Below are positions 18,886 to 28,131 of a stretch of 64,000 nt of DNA, piece by piece; position 1 is the stretch's first letter, and each line of letters begins with the position of its first letter. Under the pieces are notes generated by a model. It did no database searches and had not been told where the DNA came from. It worked only from the letters and a program-made list of their open reading frames with translations. Location of the stretch: positions 186,001 to 250,000 of the forward strand of contig NZ_RKQF01000001.1 of the NCBI RefSeq assembly GCF_003814875.1, written 5' to 3'. Made by a program: the position numbers and the translations under genes. The stretch is from Streptomyces sp. Ag109_O5-1. GTDB lineage: Bacteria; Actinomycetota; Actinomycetes; Streptomycetales; Streptomycetaceae.

Positions 18886-20258
18886 TACTGCAATCACAGT
18901 TATGGGTCTGGTGTGATTGAGTGTCCTGGTGTCTGTGGATCTTGGTGTGTGTCAAGTCGAGTCATGGCGTGAGGTGTTGTCGGGGTTACACGCGCGGTTC
19001 GCTGCGCGGTTTGCCCGCTCGGAGCCGCGGGGCCGGGCGCTGGAGTACATGGCCGGGCTGATTGCGCCGTTGGAGCGAAAGAATGGCTGGTCGCTGGCGG
19101 AACGAGCCGGTGAGGCACATCCGATCGGGATGCAGCGACTGCTCGGCGAGGCTGACTGGGACGCTGATGGGGTCCGCGATGACGTGCGGGACTTCGTCGT
19201 GGAGAGCATCGGCGACAAGGACGCGGTGCTGATCGGTGACGACACCGGGTTCTTGAAGAAGGGCACCAGGTCGGCCGGCGTGCAGAGGCAATACTCCGGC
19301 ACTGCGGGGCGGACGGAGAACTCCCAGATTGGCACCTTCCTCGCCTATGCCTCCCGGCGGGGGCGGGCGTTGATCGATCGGGAGTTGTATCTGCCGAAGT
19401 CCTGGACGGACGACCGGGTGCGGTGCCGGGCTGCCGGCATCCCGGACGATGTGCCGTTCGCTACGAAGATCGAGCACTTCCAGGCCATGCTCCAGCGGGC
19501 ACTGGACGCGAAGGTGCCGTTCGCGTGGGTGACCGCGGACGAGGCATACGGACAGGTCAAGCGACTGCGGTACTGGCTGGAGCAGCGCGCGGTCGCGCAC
19601 GTGCTGGCGACCAAGGTCAACGACACCGTCATCACCACCCGGGGCGCGGAGGTCCGGGTCGATGCCCTGGTGGCCGGCCTGCCGCGGCAGGCGTGGAAAC
19701 GCGTGTCGGCAGGGGCCGGCGCCCATGGACAGCGGTTCTATGACTGGGCCCGGGTGCCGATCCGGATCTGGTGGGAGAACGGCTTCGGCCACTGGGTACT
19801 GGCCCGCCGCAGCCTCACCGATCCCACCGAGATCGCCTACTACGTCTGCTACGGCCCGGTCGGCACACGGCTGAGGGACCTGGCCCGGGTGGCCGGAGCC
19901 CGGTGGCAGGTCGAGGAATGCTTCCAGGCCGCAAAGAACGAGTGCGGCCTGGACCACTACCAGGTCCGCCGCTACGACGCCTGGTACCGGCACATCACCC
20001 TGTCCATGGCCGCCCTCGCCGCACTGACCGCCATCCACGCCCAGGAACTGCCAAAGGGGGCAACGATCTTGGACAAACCCGCCTGATACCGCTGTCCGTC
20101 GCAGAGATCCGCCGCCTAATCGGACTGCTCCTCCACCCACAACACCTCACCCCGACGCACCATCTGCACTGGTCATGGTGGAGACGGCTCAGCCAGACAC
20201 GCGCTCGCCACAGCCACTACAAACGCCGAGGCCAGACCCCATAACTGTGATTGCAGTA
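18886..20258 (+). mobile_element. IS701-family insertion sequence
   Basis: A 1373-bp element bounded by inverted repeats. The left end begins TACTGCAATCACAGTTATGGG at 18886; the right end is its complement ending at 20258, and the match extends about 5 bases further with a one-base gap. The family duplicates a YTAR target. Left flank is CTAG (18882-18885) but right flank is CTAA (20259-20262), so the flanks are not copies of each other. The single transposase gene is intact. Confidence 0.9.
18917..20086 (+). CDS. IS701-family DDE transposase
   Basis: This 389-residue transposase has catalytic acidic positions in VLIGDDTGFLKKG (first D), AWVTADEAYG (second D) and RWQVEECFQAAK (E), the spacing usual for IS701/IS4-like DDE enzymes. 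The N-terminus (VESWREVLSGLHARFAARFARSEPR) matches the family. The TTG at 18917 is the most upstream start; a later start near VESWRE would also agree with family members. Intact and likely functional. Confidence 0.92.
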   Translation: MSVLVSVDLGVCQVESWREVLSGLHARFAARFARSEPRGRALEYMAGLIAPLERKNGWSLAERAGEAHPIGMQRLLGEADWDADGVRDDVRDFVVESIGDKDAVLIGDDTGFLKKGTRSAGVQRQYSGTAGRTENSQIGTFLAYASRRGRALIDRELYLPKSWTDDRVRCRAAGIPDDVPFATKIEHFQAMLQRALDAKVPFAWVTADEAYGQVKRLRYWLEQRAVAHVLATKVNDTVITTRGAEVRVDALVAGLPRQAWKRVSAGAGAHGQRFYDWARVPIRIWWENGFGHWVLARRSLTDPTEIAYYVCYGPVGTRLRDLARVAGARWQVEECFQAAKNECGLDHYQVRRYDAWYRHITLSMAALAALTAIHAQELPKGATILDKPA

Positions 20259-20262
20259 CTAA

Positions 20263-20518
20263 GGCGTCGTCGTCCAGGACCTCTCCGGCCGCCTGGCAAC
20301 GGGTGCGGTGCGCGTTCTGTGAGTACGTCCTATCCGAGTACGTCATGCAGGGTGAGGGCCGCCGCCCCGCGGCAGCCCTCACCCTGTGCACCCGTTCCCC
20401 GGCCCAGGTCGAAGGTGTTCGGCAGACGGAGCCGGCGTGCGACCCGCTCGGCGCAGACCTACCGGTACAGCCTGCGGCTGCCGACGGCCACCCTGGTCGT
20501 CGTCGGCGACGAGCACGG
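20263..20518. other. Unassigned DNA right of the IS
   Basis: No convincing gene. A short plus-strand stretch around 20430-20520 (YRYSLRLPTATLVVVGDEHG) reads like coding debris but I do not recognise its family. The amidohydrolase interrupted on the left of the IS does not resume here. Confidence 0.35.
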
Positions 20519-21997
20519 TCAGTTCTTGTTCAGTGTTCGTGAGACCCCGGCGAGCGCCGCCGTCGTCAACAGCCATCCGGCCGCGATGAGGGCATAGGCC
20601 AGCCATGCTGTTGCTCCTCCCGTCCAGTACCAGGCGCTGCGCTGGCCGAGACCGCCAATGGGGATCAACAGGTCAAGCGTGTAGACAAAGGCGTTGAACG
20701 GGGGCACTTGGCCTGGTTGGGTCGGTTTCGGTGAATGTGCACTGAAGACGATCGTCCCGAGCAGGGCCAGCGCCGCAAGCCACACGCCGGCAAGCCACGG
20801 TCGGTACCCGTAACCGACAGTGGCGTCCAGCAGGTGCCCCCACATGCGTGCGGGGCGACTCAGAGTCCTCCTACGGTGGCGTTGCTTGGCAAGCAGTACT
20901 CGTCGGGCGTCGTCGTCACGGCCGATCTGCCGATACCACGTCGCCAGTTGCTCGTACGGCTGCGAGGCGAAGCCAGACTCTCGTCGTATCCAAGACACCC
21001 GGTATGCCACGGAGTTCGTCCGGGAACCGTCCTCCTCGTGCAGGGAACCGTAGGTGAACCCTTGCAACCGCACGGTGCCCGGCCATGCATCCGCCCGATC
21101 GCGGACGGTCACAACCTGGGCTCCCTGTAGGTCGATCAGGCCGGACGGCGGCGCGACCGGGGTGAAGACGAAGACGCCCACGCGCATCTGCGTGCAGTCC
21201 AGCGCGATGTCTGGAGCATCAAGGACAGCACCGTCGAAGCTCAGTTGATCCGCTATCTGCACGCCGCGCAGACTTATCGCCCCATGGGCCGTGAACGCAT
21301 CGGACAACATCAACGTCCTCACCGTTGCACTGTCGGCGAGGAGTGCGACAGCGCCAGGGTGGTGAATCTGCGCTCGCTCCATGTGGAGGCCACCGGCAAT
21401 GTGCGCCCCCAGGAGTCGCATCCCCCCGTACACGGTGGTTCGTCGGCAGAAGACCCCGCCCTCCACAAGAAGTCCGCCGGCGAAAAGAGCCCAGTCGTCG
21501 GGGTGCGAGAGGGTCGCCCGGCTGAGAATCAACTCGCCGGCAACGCGAGCGTTCATCAGTGCCAGTGTGCCGCGTACAACCGTGCCTCTCAGCGAGACGC
21601 GGCCCTCGACACGGGCCATGGTCAAATCGAGACCGGGAATACGGCTGCCCTTGATCTCGATCGTCCGGGTCACAGCTCCGTAGAAGCTCACGCCCCGGTC
21701 GAACCAGCACTCGTCGAACCACAGCCCATGCCTGATCTCAGCGCTACTGAGATCGAGGTCTCCGCTGATGCGGGCACCCTTGAGCCTCAATGCCGGCGCA
21801 GTCCCCGGCTGCCCCGGATGTACACCGAGCAGCAGAGCGGCCACGACCGTGGCACGGATCGTCCGGCCGGCGTCCCAGACATCCCCGTTTTCAGGGTTGT
21901 CCTCCGAATCACCCGTACGGAGGTCCACAAGGCGACCAGTGGGGTATGCGTTCCACAACTCACGCTCTGGCGACGTCAGTTCCTCATACGAGTGCAC
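20519..21997 (-). CDS. Beta-helix-like cytoplasmic domain with C-terminal membrane helices
   Basis: In this 492-residue protein, residues about 60-330 repeat short beta-strand units of the type (A/G)xxxxxLxLxGxxxxG (ISGDLDLSSAEIRHG; VEGRVSLRGTVVRGTLALMNARVAGELILS), the look of a right-handed beta-helix as in pentapeptide-like and bactofilin-like proteins. Residues about 345-390 are basic and helical. Three hydrophobic segments follow (LAGVWLAALALLGTIVF; FNAFVYTLDLLIPIGGLG; WLAYALIAAGWLLTTAALAG). Streptomyces homologues are often labelled membrane-associated oxidoreductase, but I see no redox motif. It begins with GTG; no strong ribosome site is visible. Function unknown. Confidence 0.75.
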   Translation of the reverse strand: MHSYEELTSPERELWNAYPTGRLVDLRTGDSEDNPENGDVWDAGRTIRATVVAALLLGVHPGQPGTAPALRLKGARISGDLDLSSAEIRHGLWFDECWFDRGVSFYGAVTRTIEIKGSRIPGLDLTMARVEGRVSLRGTVVRGTLALMNARVAGELILSRATLSHPDDWALFAGGLLVEGGVFCRRTTVYGGMRLLGAHIAGGLHMERAQIHHPGAVALLADSATVRTLMLSDAFTAHGAISLRGVQIADQLSFDGAVLDAPDIALDCTQMRVGVFVFTPVAPPSGLIDLQGAQVVTVRDRADAWPGTVRLQGFTYGSLHEEDGSRTNSVAYRVSWIRRESGFASQPYEQLATWYRQIGRDDDARRVLLAKQRHRRRTLSRPARMWGHLLDATVGYGYRPWLAGVWLAALALLGTIVFSAHSPKPTQPGQVPPFNAFVYTLDLLIPIGGLGQRSAWYWTGGATAWLAYALIAAGWLLTTAALAGVSRTLNKN

Positions 21998-22310
21998 TCG
22001 GGAAGGTTAACGGCTTTCCTGCGGCAGCTGATCATCTCCGGCCACCTTGCCCGCGCCGTGCACATCGAGTCGCCGTCCGGGATCCTCGGCGCCCACGCTG
22101 AGGTTACGTCTGCCGATGCCTTGCGAGGATGGGCTTCCGGCACCCAGCCCGAGCAGGCGCCGGTCGACTCGGGGGGCCGCCAACTGGTCTGTGGCACAGG
22201 CACGTTCGCCACCGAGCTCGCCACCACCATCGCCTGACAGCGAGGCCGGGCGACTGCGACCGACCTCCCGATCCAGCCCCCGGCCAGTTACCCATAACTG
22301 TCCCACGCTC

Positions 22311-23585
22311 CTAGCCGGCCACATCCGCGGTCTCGGCGGTGCCGGTGGCCTTCTGTTGCGGGGTCGCGCCTGCCGGCGGTGCCTGTCGCACGGTGCGGTT
22401 GGCCGCGGTGAGGAGGGCCAGGACCAGCAGCCATGCTCCGCAGAGCCAGACCAGGGGCTTGGCGCCGAGCGTGCTGATCAGCGCGCCGCTTGCCAGCGCA
22501 CCGATCGACAAAGCTCCCGTCGTGAGCGTCGAGACGGCGCTCGTCGTTCGGCCTCGCAACTCATCCGGGGTGATGGCCAGTTGGTGGGCGGTCATGGCCA
22601 CCGCGTACACCGGAGCCACCAACGACTCAGCGGCCGCGACCGCCGCCAGCAGCAGCGGGTCGGGGGCGAGCGCGTACAGCGGGAACATCAGCGCCTCCAA
22701 CCACAACATCACCACGGCGATCCTCCCGAGTGGGAAGCGACGCGCGGCCCAGTCCGCGACCAGCGCCCCCGCCAGGGCGCCGACCGCCGCACCGCTGAAG
22801 ATGACGCCTATCCACAGGGACGAGGCGCCGAGTTGCCGGGCGAGGGTGATGATCAGCAGATACCCGGCGCCGTAGCGGACTTTGTCCGCGGCCGAGACCA
22901 GAGTGAGGAAGCGAATGACCGGCTGGCGCCAGAGCCAGCCGAGACCCTCACGGATTTCGGCGGTGAGCCGGGATGTCCGCGCGTCCTGCCGGTCCAACTG
23001 GAACCGGGCGCGCATAAGACGGAGCGACGCCGCGGACACGGCGAAGGAGACCGCGTTGACGGCGAAGGGCACGGTCCGACCGGCGGCATAGAGTGCACCG
23101 GCGAGCGAAGCCCCGAAGACGCCCACCGCGCTGCCGGCGGACTGTGAGTAGCCGAGTGCGGCGGACAACTGCCGCTGACCGACCACGTTGGGCAGCGCCG
23201 CGGTGTTCGCCACCTGGAAGAGGGTGGTCAGGATCCCGGCGAGTACGGTCGTCGCGTAGAGCTGAGGCATCGTGAGCTTGTCCAGCCACAGCGCGACAGC
23301 GACGCCTCCGGCGAGCACGGTCCGACCGAGCTCGCACCAGATCATGGTGGCCTTGCGGTCCCAACGGTCGACGAGGGCGCCCGCGACCAGCCCGAACACC
23401 AAGAAGGTGAGGGTACCGAGGCCGAGGACGAAGCCGGCTTGGGTGACCGACCCGGTGAGGGCCAGGACGATGAGCGGCAGGGCCATACTCTCGGCCTGGT
23501 TGCCGATGGCAGAGATCAGTTGGCCGCTCAGCAGCAGCGAGAAGTCCCGGTTCCGGAACAGGCCAGGACTGTGAAGGGTGGTCAT
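22311..23585 (-). CDS. MFS exporter (DHA3/macrolide-efflux type)
   Basis: A 424-residue, roughly 12-helix transporter: FRNRDFSLLLSGQLISAIGNQ in helix 1, GALVDRWDRKATMIWCE (motif A) between helices 2 and 3, and TPDELRGRTTSAVSTL between helices 10 and 11. These match DHA3 drug exporters such as macrolide-efflux proteins. The ribosome site GGAG lies inside a palindrome immediately before the ATG, so a repressor there would block expression. No regulator gene is adjacent; the left neighbour is convergent debris. The exported compound is unknown. Confidence 0.88.
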   Translation of the reverse strand: MTTLHSPGLFRNRDFSLLLSGQLISAIGNQAESMALPLIVLALTGSVTQAGFVLGLGTLTFLVFGLVAGALVDRWDRKATMIWCELGRTVLAGGVAVALWLDKLTMPQLYATTVLAGILTTLFQVANTAALPNVVGQRQLSAALGYSQSAGSAVGVFGASLAGALYAAGRTVPFAVNAVSFAVSAASLRLMRARFQLDRQDARTSRLTAEIREGLGWLWRQPVIRFLTLVSAADKVRYGAGYLLIITLARQLGASSLWIGVIFSGAAVGALAGALVADWAARRFPLGRIAVVMLWLEALMFPLYALAPDPLLLAAVAAAESLVAPVYAVAMTAHQLAITPDELRGRTTSAVSTLTTGALSIGALASGALISTLGAKPLVWLCGAWLLVLALLTAANRTVRQAPPAGATPQQKATGTAETADVAG

Positions 23586-23589
23586 GTTC

Positions 23590-23604
23590 GTTACGCTCCG
23601 TAAC
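23590..23604 (-). promoter_or_regulatory. Palindromic operator overlapping the MFS ribosome-binding site
   Basis: GTTACGGAGCGTAAC (read on the minus strand) has perfect 6-bp arms and a 3-bp centre that supplies part of the GGAG Shine-Dalgarno, ending 4 bases before the ATG at 23585. TetR-family repressors of exporters commonly bind such sites; alternatively the RNA hairpin could hide the ribosome site. Sequence directly seen; the protein partner is not identified. Confidence 0.6.
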
Positions 23605-24256
23605 AGCTCAAGGGCACAAGGGTGACGTCGAGGCTTGTGTCCGAGCTAAGAAACGCGGGGCGTTGTGAACATGGGCGGACCATACCCAGGGCACGGACGG
23701 GGCGGCAATCGCATTTGCCGCGAGGACCGCACCGGGCCAGAGCTTCTCCCCGGTTCGAAAGCGGTACGACTGCTCGCACCCCTGCCGCACAGCAGCTAAT
23801 TTCGCCGGCTTGTTCAAGTCGGTGGGGCTCAAACCGACGACGCGCCGCCGCTCGACGTCGTCCTCATCAAGGCGGCCGGGGTGCGCCCGACCCGCCGCAT
23901 CTCGGCGGTCCAGGACCTCATCGACGACCTGGTGCGGGAAGGCTCGATTGAGTCGATGATCGAGGCCGATGAGGTCGTCTCGACACAACTGGTAACTGTT
24001 TCCGTGCTGTTCAGATCGAGGAAGCAGATTCCGGGCGCCTCGATTTCCGCGGGGAACGCATCGCCCGACGGCGTACGTCCCACGTTCTGGAGAGCGATGG
24101 TCCGTGCCGAACGATTCGGGCGACGATCCCTCTGGGGTGTTGTTCGCGCCGGTGCCCGACCTCCGGCATCGGGCCTTCATCGAATTGCGGATCCGGGACG
24201 ACCAGGACATCCTTCCCCGCCATCGCCCGCATCGCCGGCGCCATCCGCGCCGGTGG
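23605..24256. other. Decayed intergenic stretch (650 bp)
   Basis: No intact gene. Plus-strand codons around 23822-23950 (LDVVLIKAAGVRPTRRISAV then QDLIDDLVREGSIES) have a natural look, and the minus strand around 24170-24250 (MRAMAGKDVLVVPDPQFDEG) too, but neither has a start or a recognisable family. Treated as coding debris. Confidence 0.3.
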
Positions 24257-25126
24257 CTAGTCGCGGGCCAGCACGACGTCTCGGTGGTGGGGCAATTGGG
24301 CGAGCCAGAAGGGGACCATCGGGTCGCTGAGGCCGTGGTCCTGGCGCGGCGCGATCCGGGTCGCGGCGGCCGGAAGGAGCAGCGGACCGGGGGCCGGCTC
24401 GGGGCGTACATGGCTCAGCCACTCCGTCGGGCGCCGGTGCGAGTGGGCGTCGGACCAGTCCGGCGGCCCGCAGTCCCAGTGCGGCAGACCGCCTTCGCGC
24501 AGCCACCGCGCCACCCGCTGCCCGGCGTCGGACCCGAGTCGCCCGGCCGCACCCAGTACCTTCTCGTCCGCCGTCGGGGAGACGGGCAGCAGCGCCTGTG
24601 CCAGGTCGACCGGCGCGGGCGTGACGCCGTGTCCGTCGAGCACCGAGATCCGCTGCACGAGTACGGCGGCGTCCAGCGCACCGGTGGAGTCGGTCGGCAC
24701 GGCGAGCAGGAACGGCTGCGCGTGGGTCTCGTTGATGTCGATCGCCTCGGCCAGGCGCGCCTTCAGCGTCTCCCCGGCCGGGGAGACGCTGCGGTACTTG
24801 AGGCGGACGGTGAAGTGGAGCTCCCTCGGCTCGTCGCCCCGCAGCGCCGCGGTCACGTCGTAGACGTCGGACTGGGTGCAGTCCATGTCCGAGCGGGGCT
24901 GCCTGCGCATGACCGGCTTCAGCGCCTGGGCCGGCGCGCCCCGGTCGAGGCGGGCGTGCCGGACCAGCCCGCCCAGGACACGCTCGAACGTCACCACGTC
25001 CTGGTCGTTCGCCACGACCGCTGCGAGCTCCGCCGACGGTGTTTGGCCTTGGCGGAATTTCCGGCGGCCGGCATTCTCCGCACGGACGAAGGAGCGATGA
25101 CCGGTATCGACCTGATAAGGCCCCAT
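24257..25126 (-). CDS. Hypothetical protein, possibly an N-terminally truncated large DUF protein
   Basis: The 289-residue product has a coherent composition and a tail PMVPFWLAQLPHHRDVVLARD. It resembles, to my eye, the C-terminal third of large Streptomyces DUF proteins of the DUF6493/MolR-like type; that is recollection, not a search. The first 25 residues (MGPYQVDTGHRSFVRAENAG) do not look domain-like, and no ribosome site is seen, so the 5' end may have been lost. No catalytic motif is visible. Flanked by debris on the left and an exporter on the right. Confidence 0.5.
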   Translation of the reverse strand: MGPYQVDTGHRSFVRAENAGRRKFRQGQTPSAELAAVVANDQDVVTFERVLGGLVRHARLDRGAPAQALKPVMRRQPRSDMDCTQSDVYDVTAALRGDEPRELHFTVRLKYRSVSPAGETLKARLAEAIDINETHAQPFLLAVPTDSTGALDAAVLVQRISVLDGHGVTPAPVDLAQALLPVSPTADEKVLGAAGRLGSDAGQRVARWLREGGLPHWDCGPPDWSDAHSHRRPTEWLSHVRPEPAPGPLLLPAAATRIAPRQDHGLSDPMVPFWLAQLPHHRDVVLARD

Positions 25127-25470
25127 ATCTTTGAATCAGGACCTTTCCGGCCGGAGAAGGGCATAACGCTTTCCGCCGCGAGACCCCTGCGCCGCATACG
25201 CCACATCCCCCTGAGAGCGGTATAGTTCAGCCGTCAACTGGTGCTGCCCTCATGCCAGTTCCTCTCCCTTTCTCAGAGCGGAGGCCAGGTGCCCTTCGTG
25301 CGTCTCGTGATGGGCGCAGATGCAACCCGGGCCACCACGGACTGCCTTGAACAACCATCACGAGAACCTGCCGCAGCCCGGCCCATTTCCCTACCTGCAT
25401 TTCCCACGCAGGTGACCGGGCTCCCTCTTCGCCCTCCCCCGCTACATCTCATCGAAAGCCTCCCCCTTTC
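25127..25470. other. Divergent intergenic region (344 bp)
   Basis: Between the truncated DUF-like gene and the second MFS gene. TATAGT at 25221-25226 could serve as a -10 box for rightward transcription with a leader of about 240 bases. No gene or strong hairpin recognised. Confidence 0.35.
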
Positions 25471-26739
25471 GTGGCCATCATCGTGCACGAGGACCGGCCT
25501 GTCGGTCGGCATGCCGCCGTTCCGTCCGGCAGTCTTTTTCGGCGCATCTATGCTCCGCGCGCGAGTGACGCGCTGGCATTTTCCATGGCGACATACGCCA
25601 TGCCACTCCTGGTCCTGACAATTACCGGTTCGTCGTCCTTGACAGGCCTGGCGTTCGCGTTGGAGTGGACTCCGCGGATCGCGGCGTTCGTCCCCGCCGG
25701 CAACGCGGTGGACCGCCGGGGTGCGGCCATCGTCTCCTTCATCGCCTCGCTCGCCCGGGCCATGGTGGTCGCGGTCTCGGCGGTCGCCCTTCTCATGCTT
25801 CCACGGAGCACTGCCGAGACCGTGGTCGTGCTGGCTCTGGCAGCCGTCACCGGCACCCTCTCCCAGTTCGGCTTCGTTGCCAACGAGGCCGTCGGAGCGA
25901 TCGTCACCCGGCGGGACCAAGCCCGGCCTCATGGGGTACAGGCCGTCCTCGTCGGCATCGACCAGACCGCCGCGGTCGTCGGTCCGCTGCTCGCCGGCTT
26001 CCTGCTCCTGGCCGGACCGGGATGGATGCTCGGGTGTCTGAGCGCAGTGTCCTTGATCGCCGCCGTGCTCGGGCTGCAGACTCCGCCGACTCCACTCCGC
26101 GCCGCACGTGCCGGCGCCACAGGAAGTGACAGCACCCTGCGCCTGGGCCTGCGTACCTTGCTGACACTTCCCGCCCTGGGCTGGCTGGTGGCGGGACTGG
26201 CCTGTTCCAACCTCGCCCTCGGGCTGCTCCAGTCCGCCAGCCCTGTGATCGTGGTGGAGACTTTCGGGCGCTCGTCCGCCGACGTCGGAGCCATGTGGTC
26301 CGCCGCCGCCGTGGCGACCCTCCTGGCAATAACGTGCTGCCGGCTCGTGCTGAGCCGAGTCGACCTCTGGGGGGTGGGCATGGTGTCCGCGACCCTCGCC
26401 TCCGCCGCGTGCCTTGCCATTGCCCAGGCTCCGTCCTACGCCTCCTACACCGTGCTGATAGCGATCTTCATGGCGGGAGACGGCGGCCTCACGGTCGTGT
26501 TGCGCACGGTCCGCTCGCTGATCATCCCCACCACAGCACTGGGTGCCACGCTCTCACTGACGATGCTCCTCCTGCTGCTGCCCTTCCCCGCGGCAGGCAT
26601 CCTCGTGGCACTCACCCCGCCACCGCACCTCAGCAACGTCATTCTGGCCTGCGCTCTCGTTCAGGCTGCCGCTCTGGTCACCATCTTCATAAGGCTCCGC
26701 AACGAACCAACTCTGCGCATGGTAGCCACCCGACGGTGA
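25471..26739 (+). CDS. MFS transporter (DHA3-like)
   Basis: A 422-residue protein with about 12 hydrophobic segments. RIYAPRASDALAFSMATYAM and GNAVDRRGAAIVSF (motif A region) place it in the major facilitator superfamily, near siderophore/drug exporters. The GTG at 25471 is the farthest start that keeps a short cytoplasmic N-terminus; the ribosome site is weak. It ends in a convergent pair with the 104-residue gene, with a strong hairpin between. Substrate unknown. Confidence 0.8.
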   Translation: MAIIVHEDRPVGRHAAVPSGSLFRRIYAPRASDALAFSMATYAMPLLVLTITGSSSLTGLAFALEWTPRIAAFVPAGNAVDRRGAAIVSFIASLARAMVVAVSAVALLMLPRSTAETVVVLALAAVTGTLSQFGFVANEAVGAIVTRRDQARPHGVQAVLVGIDQTAAVVGPLLAGFLLLAGPGWMLGCLSAVSLIAAVLGLQTPPTPLRAARAGATGSDSTLRLGLRTLLTLPALGWLVAGLACSNLALGLLQSASPVIVVETFGRSSADVGAMWSAAAVATLLAITCCRLVLSRVDLWGVGMVSATLASAACLAIAQAPSYASYTVLIAIFMAGDGGLTVVLRTVRSLIIPTTALGATLSLTMLLLLLPFPAAGILVALTPPPHLSNVILACALVQAAALVTIFIRLRNEPTLRMVATRR

Positions 26740-26826
26740 AGAACAGCGCTTTGGGCTCGGCGGTGCCTGTCGGCGCAGCGCAGCCGAGGCGGGCGGGGAG
26801 GTTGGGCACGGCCCGGGCACGTCTAC

Positions 26827-26858
26827 GGCGTGATGCCGAGCCCGCCTTGCATCACGCC
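26827..26858. terminator. Hairpin between convergent genes
   Basis: GGCGTGATGC (26827-26836) pairs perfectly with GCATCACGCC (26849-26858) across a 12-base loop. It sits between the ends of the MFS gene and the 104-residue gene, overlapping the latter's stop codon. There is no T-run, as is common in Streptomyces. Likely a bidirectional terminator. Confidence 0.6.
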
Positions 26859-27166
26859 GGATGATCCACCGCGTCGTTCCGCAATTGCACCGCCGCCAGC
26901 AGGCTCAGTTTCGGCTCGGCCTGCCGCAGCGCCTTCACCGCCGCTGCAGAGGTGAGGTCTCCCGAGAAGCCGACATCGGCCAGCCGGGCGCGGACCCAGT
27001 CGCCGCGCAGCCGACTCGCGGTGGCTGCGGCGGTGGATTCGACGACGGCGACCGCGTGTTCCAGGCCCGCGCGGGTCTCGGCCGAGGCTCCGGCGAGTGC
27101 CTCGCGCAGTGCCGCCGCCACCACCTGCGCGTCCCGGATCACCACGATGTTGTCGCTCTTGCCCAT
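26852..27166 (-). CDS. Small hypothetical protein
   Basis: A 104-residue soluble protein, Ala-rich and predicted helical (AQVVAAALREALAGASAETR; AVAVVESTAAATASRLRGDW), ending LSLLAAVQLRNDAVDHPA. AAGGGA lies about 12 bases before the ATG. No family recognised. It is on the same strand as the upstream TetR gene, 163 bases beyond its stop, so a read-through operon is possible. Confidence 0.55.
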   Translation of the reverse strand: MGKSDNIVVIRDAQVVAAALREALAGASAETRAGLEHAVAVVESTAAATASRLRGDWVRARLADVGFSGDLTSAAAVKALRQAEPKLSLLAAVQLRNDAVDHPA

Positions 27167-27328
27167 CTTTCGGATTCCCTTCGCAGAAAACAGCTGTTCT
27201 GGCAGGACACACGTCCGGCGGATAACGAGGCGTCAGCAAGATATCGGGCACCGCGCATTCCGTCGGACGGAAGATGTGAGTGAAAGGCCCGCCGGTTCCC
27301 CTGCTCACGCGACCGATGGCTGAGCGCG

Positions 27329-28036
27329 TCAGCGGGTCGGAGCGGCGCCTTCGAACGAGGCCAGGCCGGTGTCGATGAGCTTGGCTGCGCGGCGGACGTC
27401 CGCAGTCACTGCCTCGTGGATCTCTGTCGGCGTGCGAGCGCCGTCCAGGTGTCGCCCAAGGCTTTGGAACTGGATCGACCACAGTCCGAGCAGGGCGGTT
27501 GCCGCGATCTGCGGTTCCGGGTCGTCCGGACTTGAGCGGGTGCGCTGGGCCAGCGCCTCGGCTGCGACGGTGACGAGACGGTCGGTCATATCCCGGTGAT
27601 AGGCCCTCAACGAGGGCGCGGACCTGGTCAGCGCGCCGAAGCGCCTGATCTTGGCAGCGGCGTGGACGGGGTCGTCCTGCGCGGCGATCCAGGAGGTCAT
27701 GGCACGCAACTCGTCGGAGAGGATCCATAGCGCCGCCTCGACCGGAGAGCGATCCGGTTCGGCCAGGCCGGTACGCAGGGCGGCCATTGTGGCCTCGCCT
27801 CGGTCCAGGATGAGCGACTCCTTGGTGGGGAAGTGGTTGAAGACCGTCTTCTCCGAGACTCCGCATGCCTGGGCGATCTCTGACACACGGACGGCGTCGA
27901 AGCCGCGCTCCAGGAACATCTCGGTCGCGGTATCGGACAGGCATTGCCGCAACCGGCGCTTCTTCTGCTCCCGCAACCCTTCCGCTCCGGGCTCCGCGGC
28001 CTGCGCGCGCCATGCCGTCCAGTCCACCGTGCTCAT
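27329..28036 (-). CDS. TetR-family regulator
   Basis: A 235-residue repressor. Residues about 25-75 hold the TetR helix-turn-helix: LSDTATEMFLERGFDAVRVS, then EIAQACGVSEKTVFNHFPTK; the rest is the ligand-binding helical domain. It is divergent from the SRPBCC gene at 28132, and the 95 bp between contain a long inverted repeat. The simplest reading is autoregulation plus control of the SRPBCC gene. Confidence 0.9.
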   Translation of the reverse strand: MSTVDWTAWRAQAAEPGAEGLREQKKRRLRQCLSDTATEMFLERGFDAVRVSEIAQACGVSEKTVFNHFPTKESLILDRGEATMAALRTGLAEPDRSPVEAALWILSDELRAMTSWIAAQDDPVHAAAKIRRFGALTRSAPSLRAYHRDMTDRLVTVAAEALAQRTRSSPDDPEPQIAATALLGLWSIQFQSLGRHLDGARTPTEIHEAVTADVRRAAKLIDTGLASFEGAAPTR

Positions 28037-28049
28037 GGCGACAGGGTAG

Positions 28050-28079
28050 TACAGCAGCAGAATAATTACTGCTACTGTA
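28050..28079. promoter_or_regulatory. TetR operator candidate between the divergent TetR and SRPBCC genes
   Basis: TACAGCAGCAG (28050-28060) and CTGCTACTGTA (28069-28079) are inverted copies matching at 10 of 11 positions around an AT-rich 8-bp centre. A further half-site-like GCTGTAC lies at 28091-28097. The AT-rich stretch 28061-28087 probably also carries the promoter elements. Confidence 0.65.
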
Positions 28080-28131
28080 AATTTTTAGTGGCTGTACTTT
28101 CTGTCGTTCGTCCGATCGCTTCGGGAGTCCC

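Noticed and set aside
22290..22301. CCCATAACTGT as a remnant end of the IS701-type element
   Set aside because: Eleven bases match the inner end of the inverted repeat, but the outer half (GATTGCAGTA) is absent, so chance is as likely.
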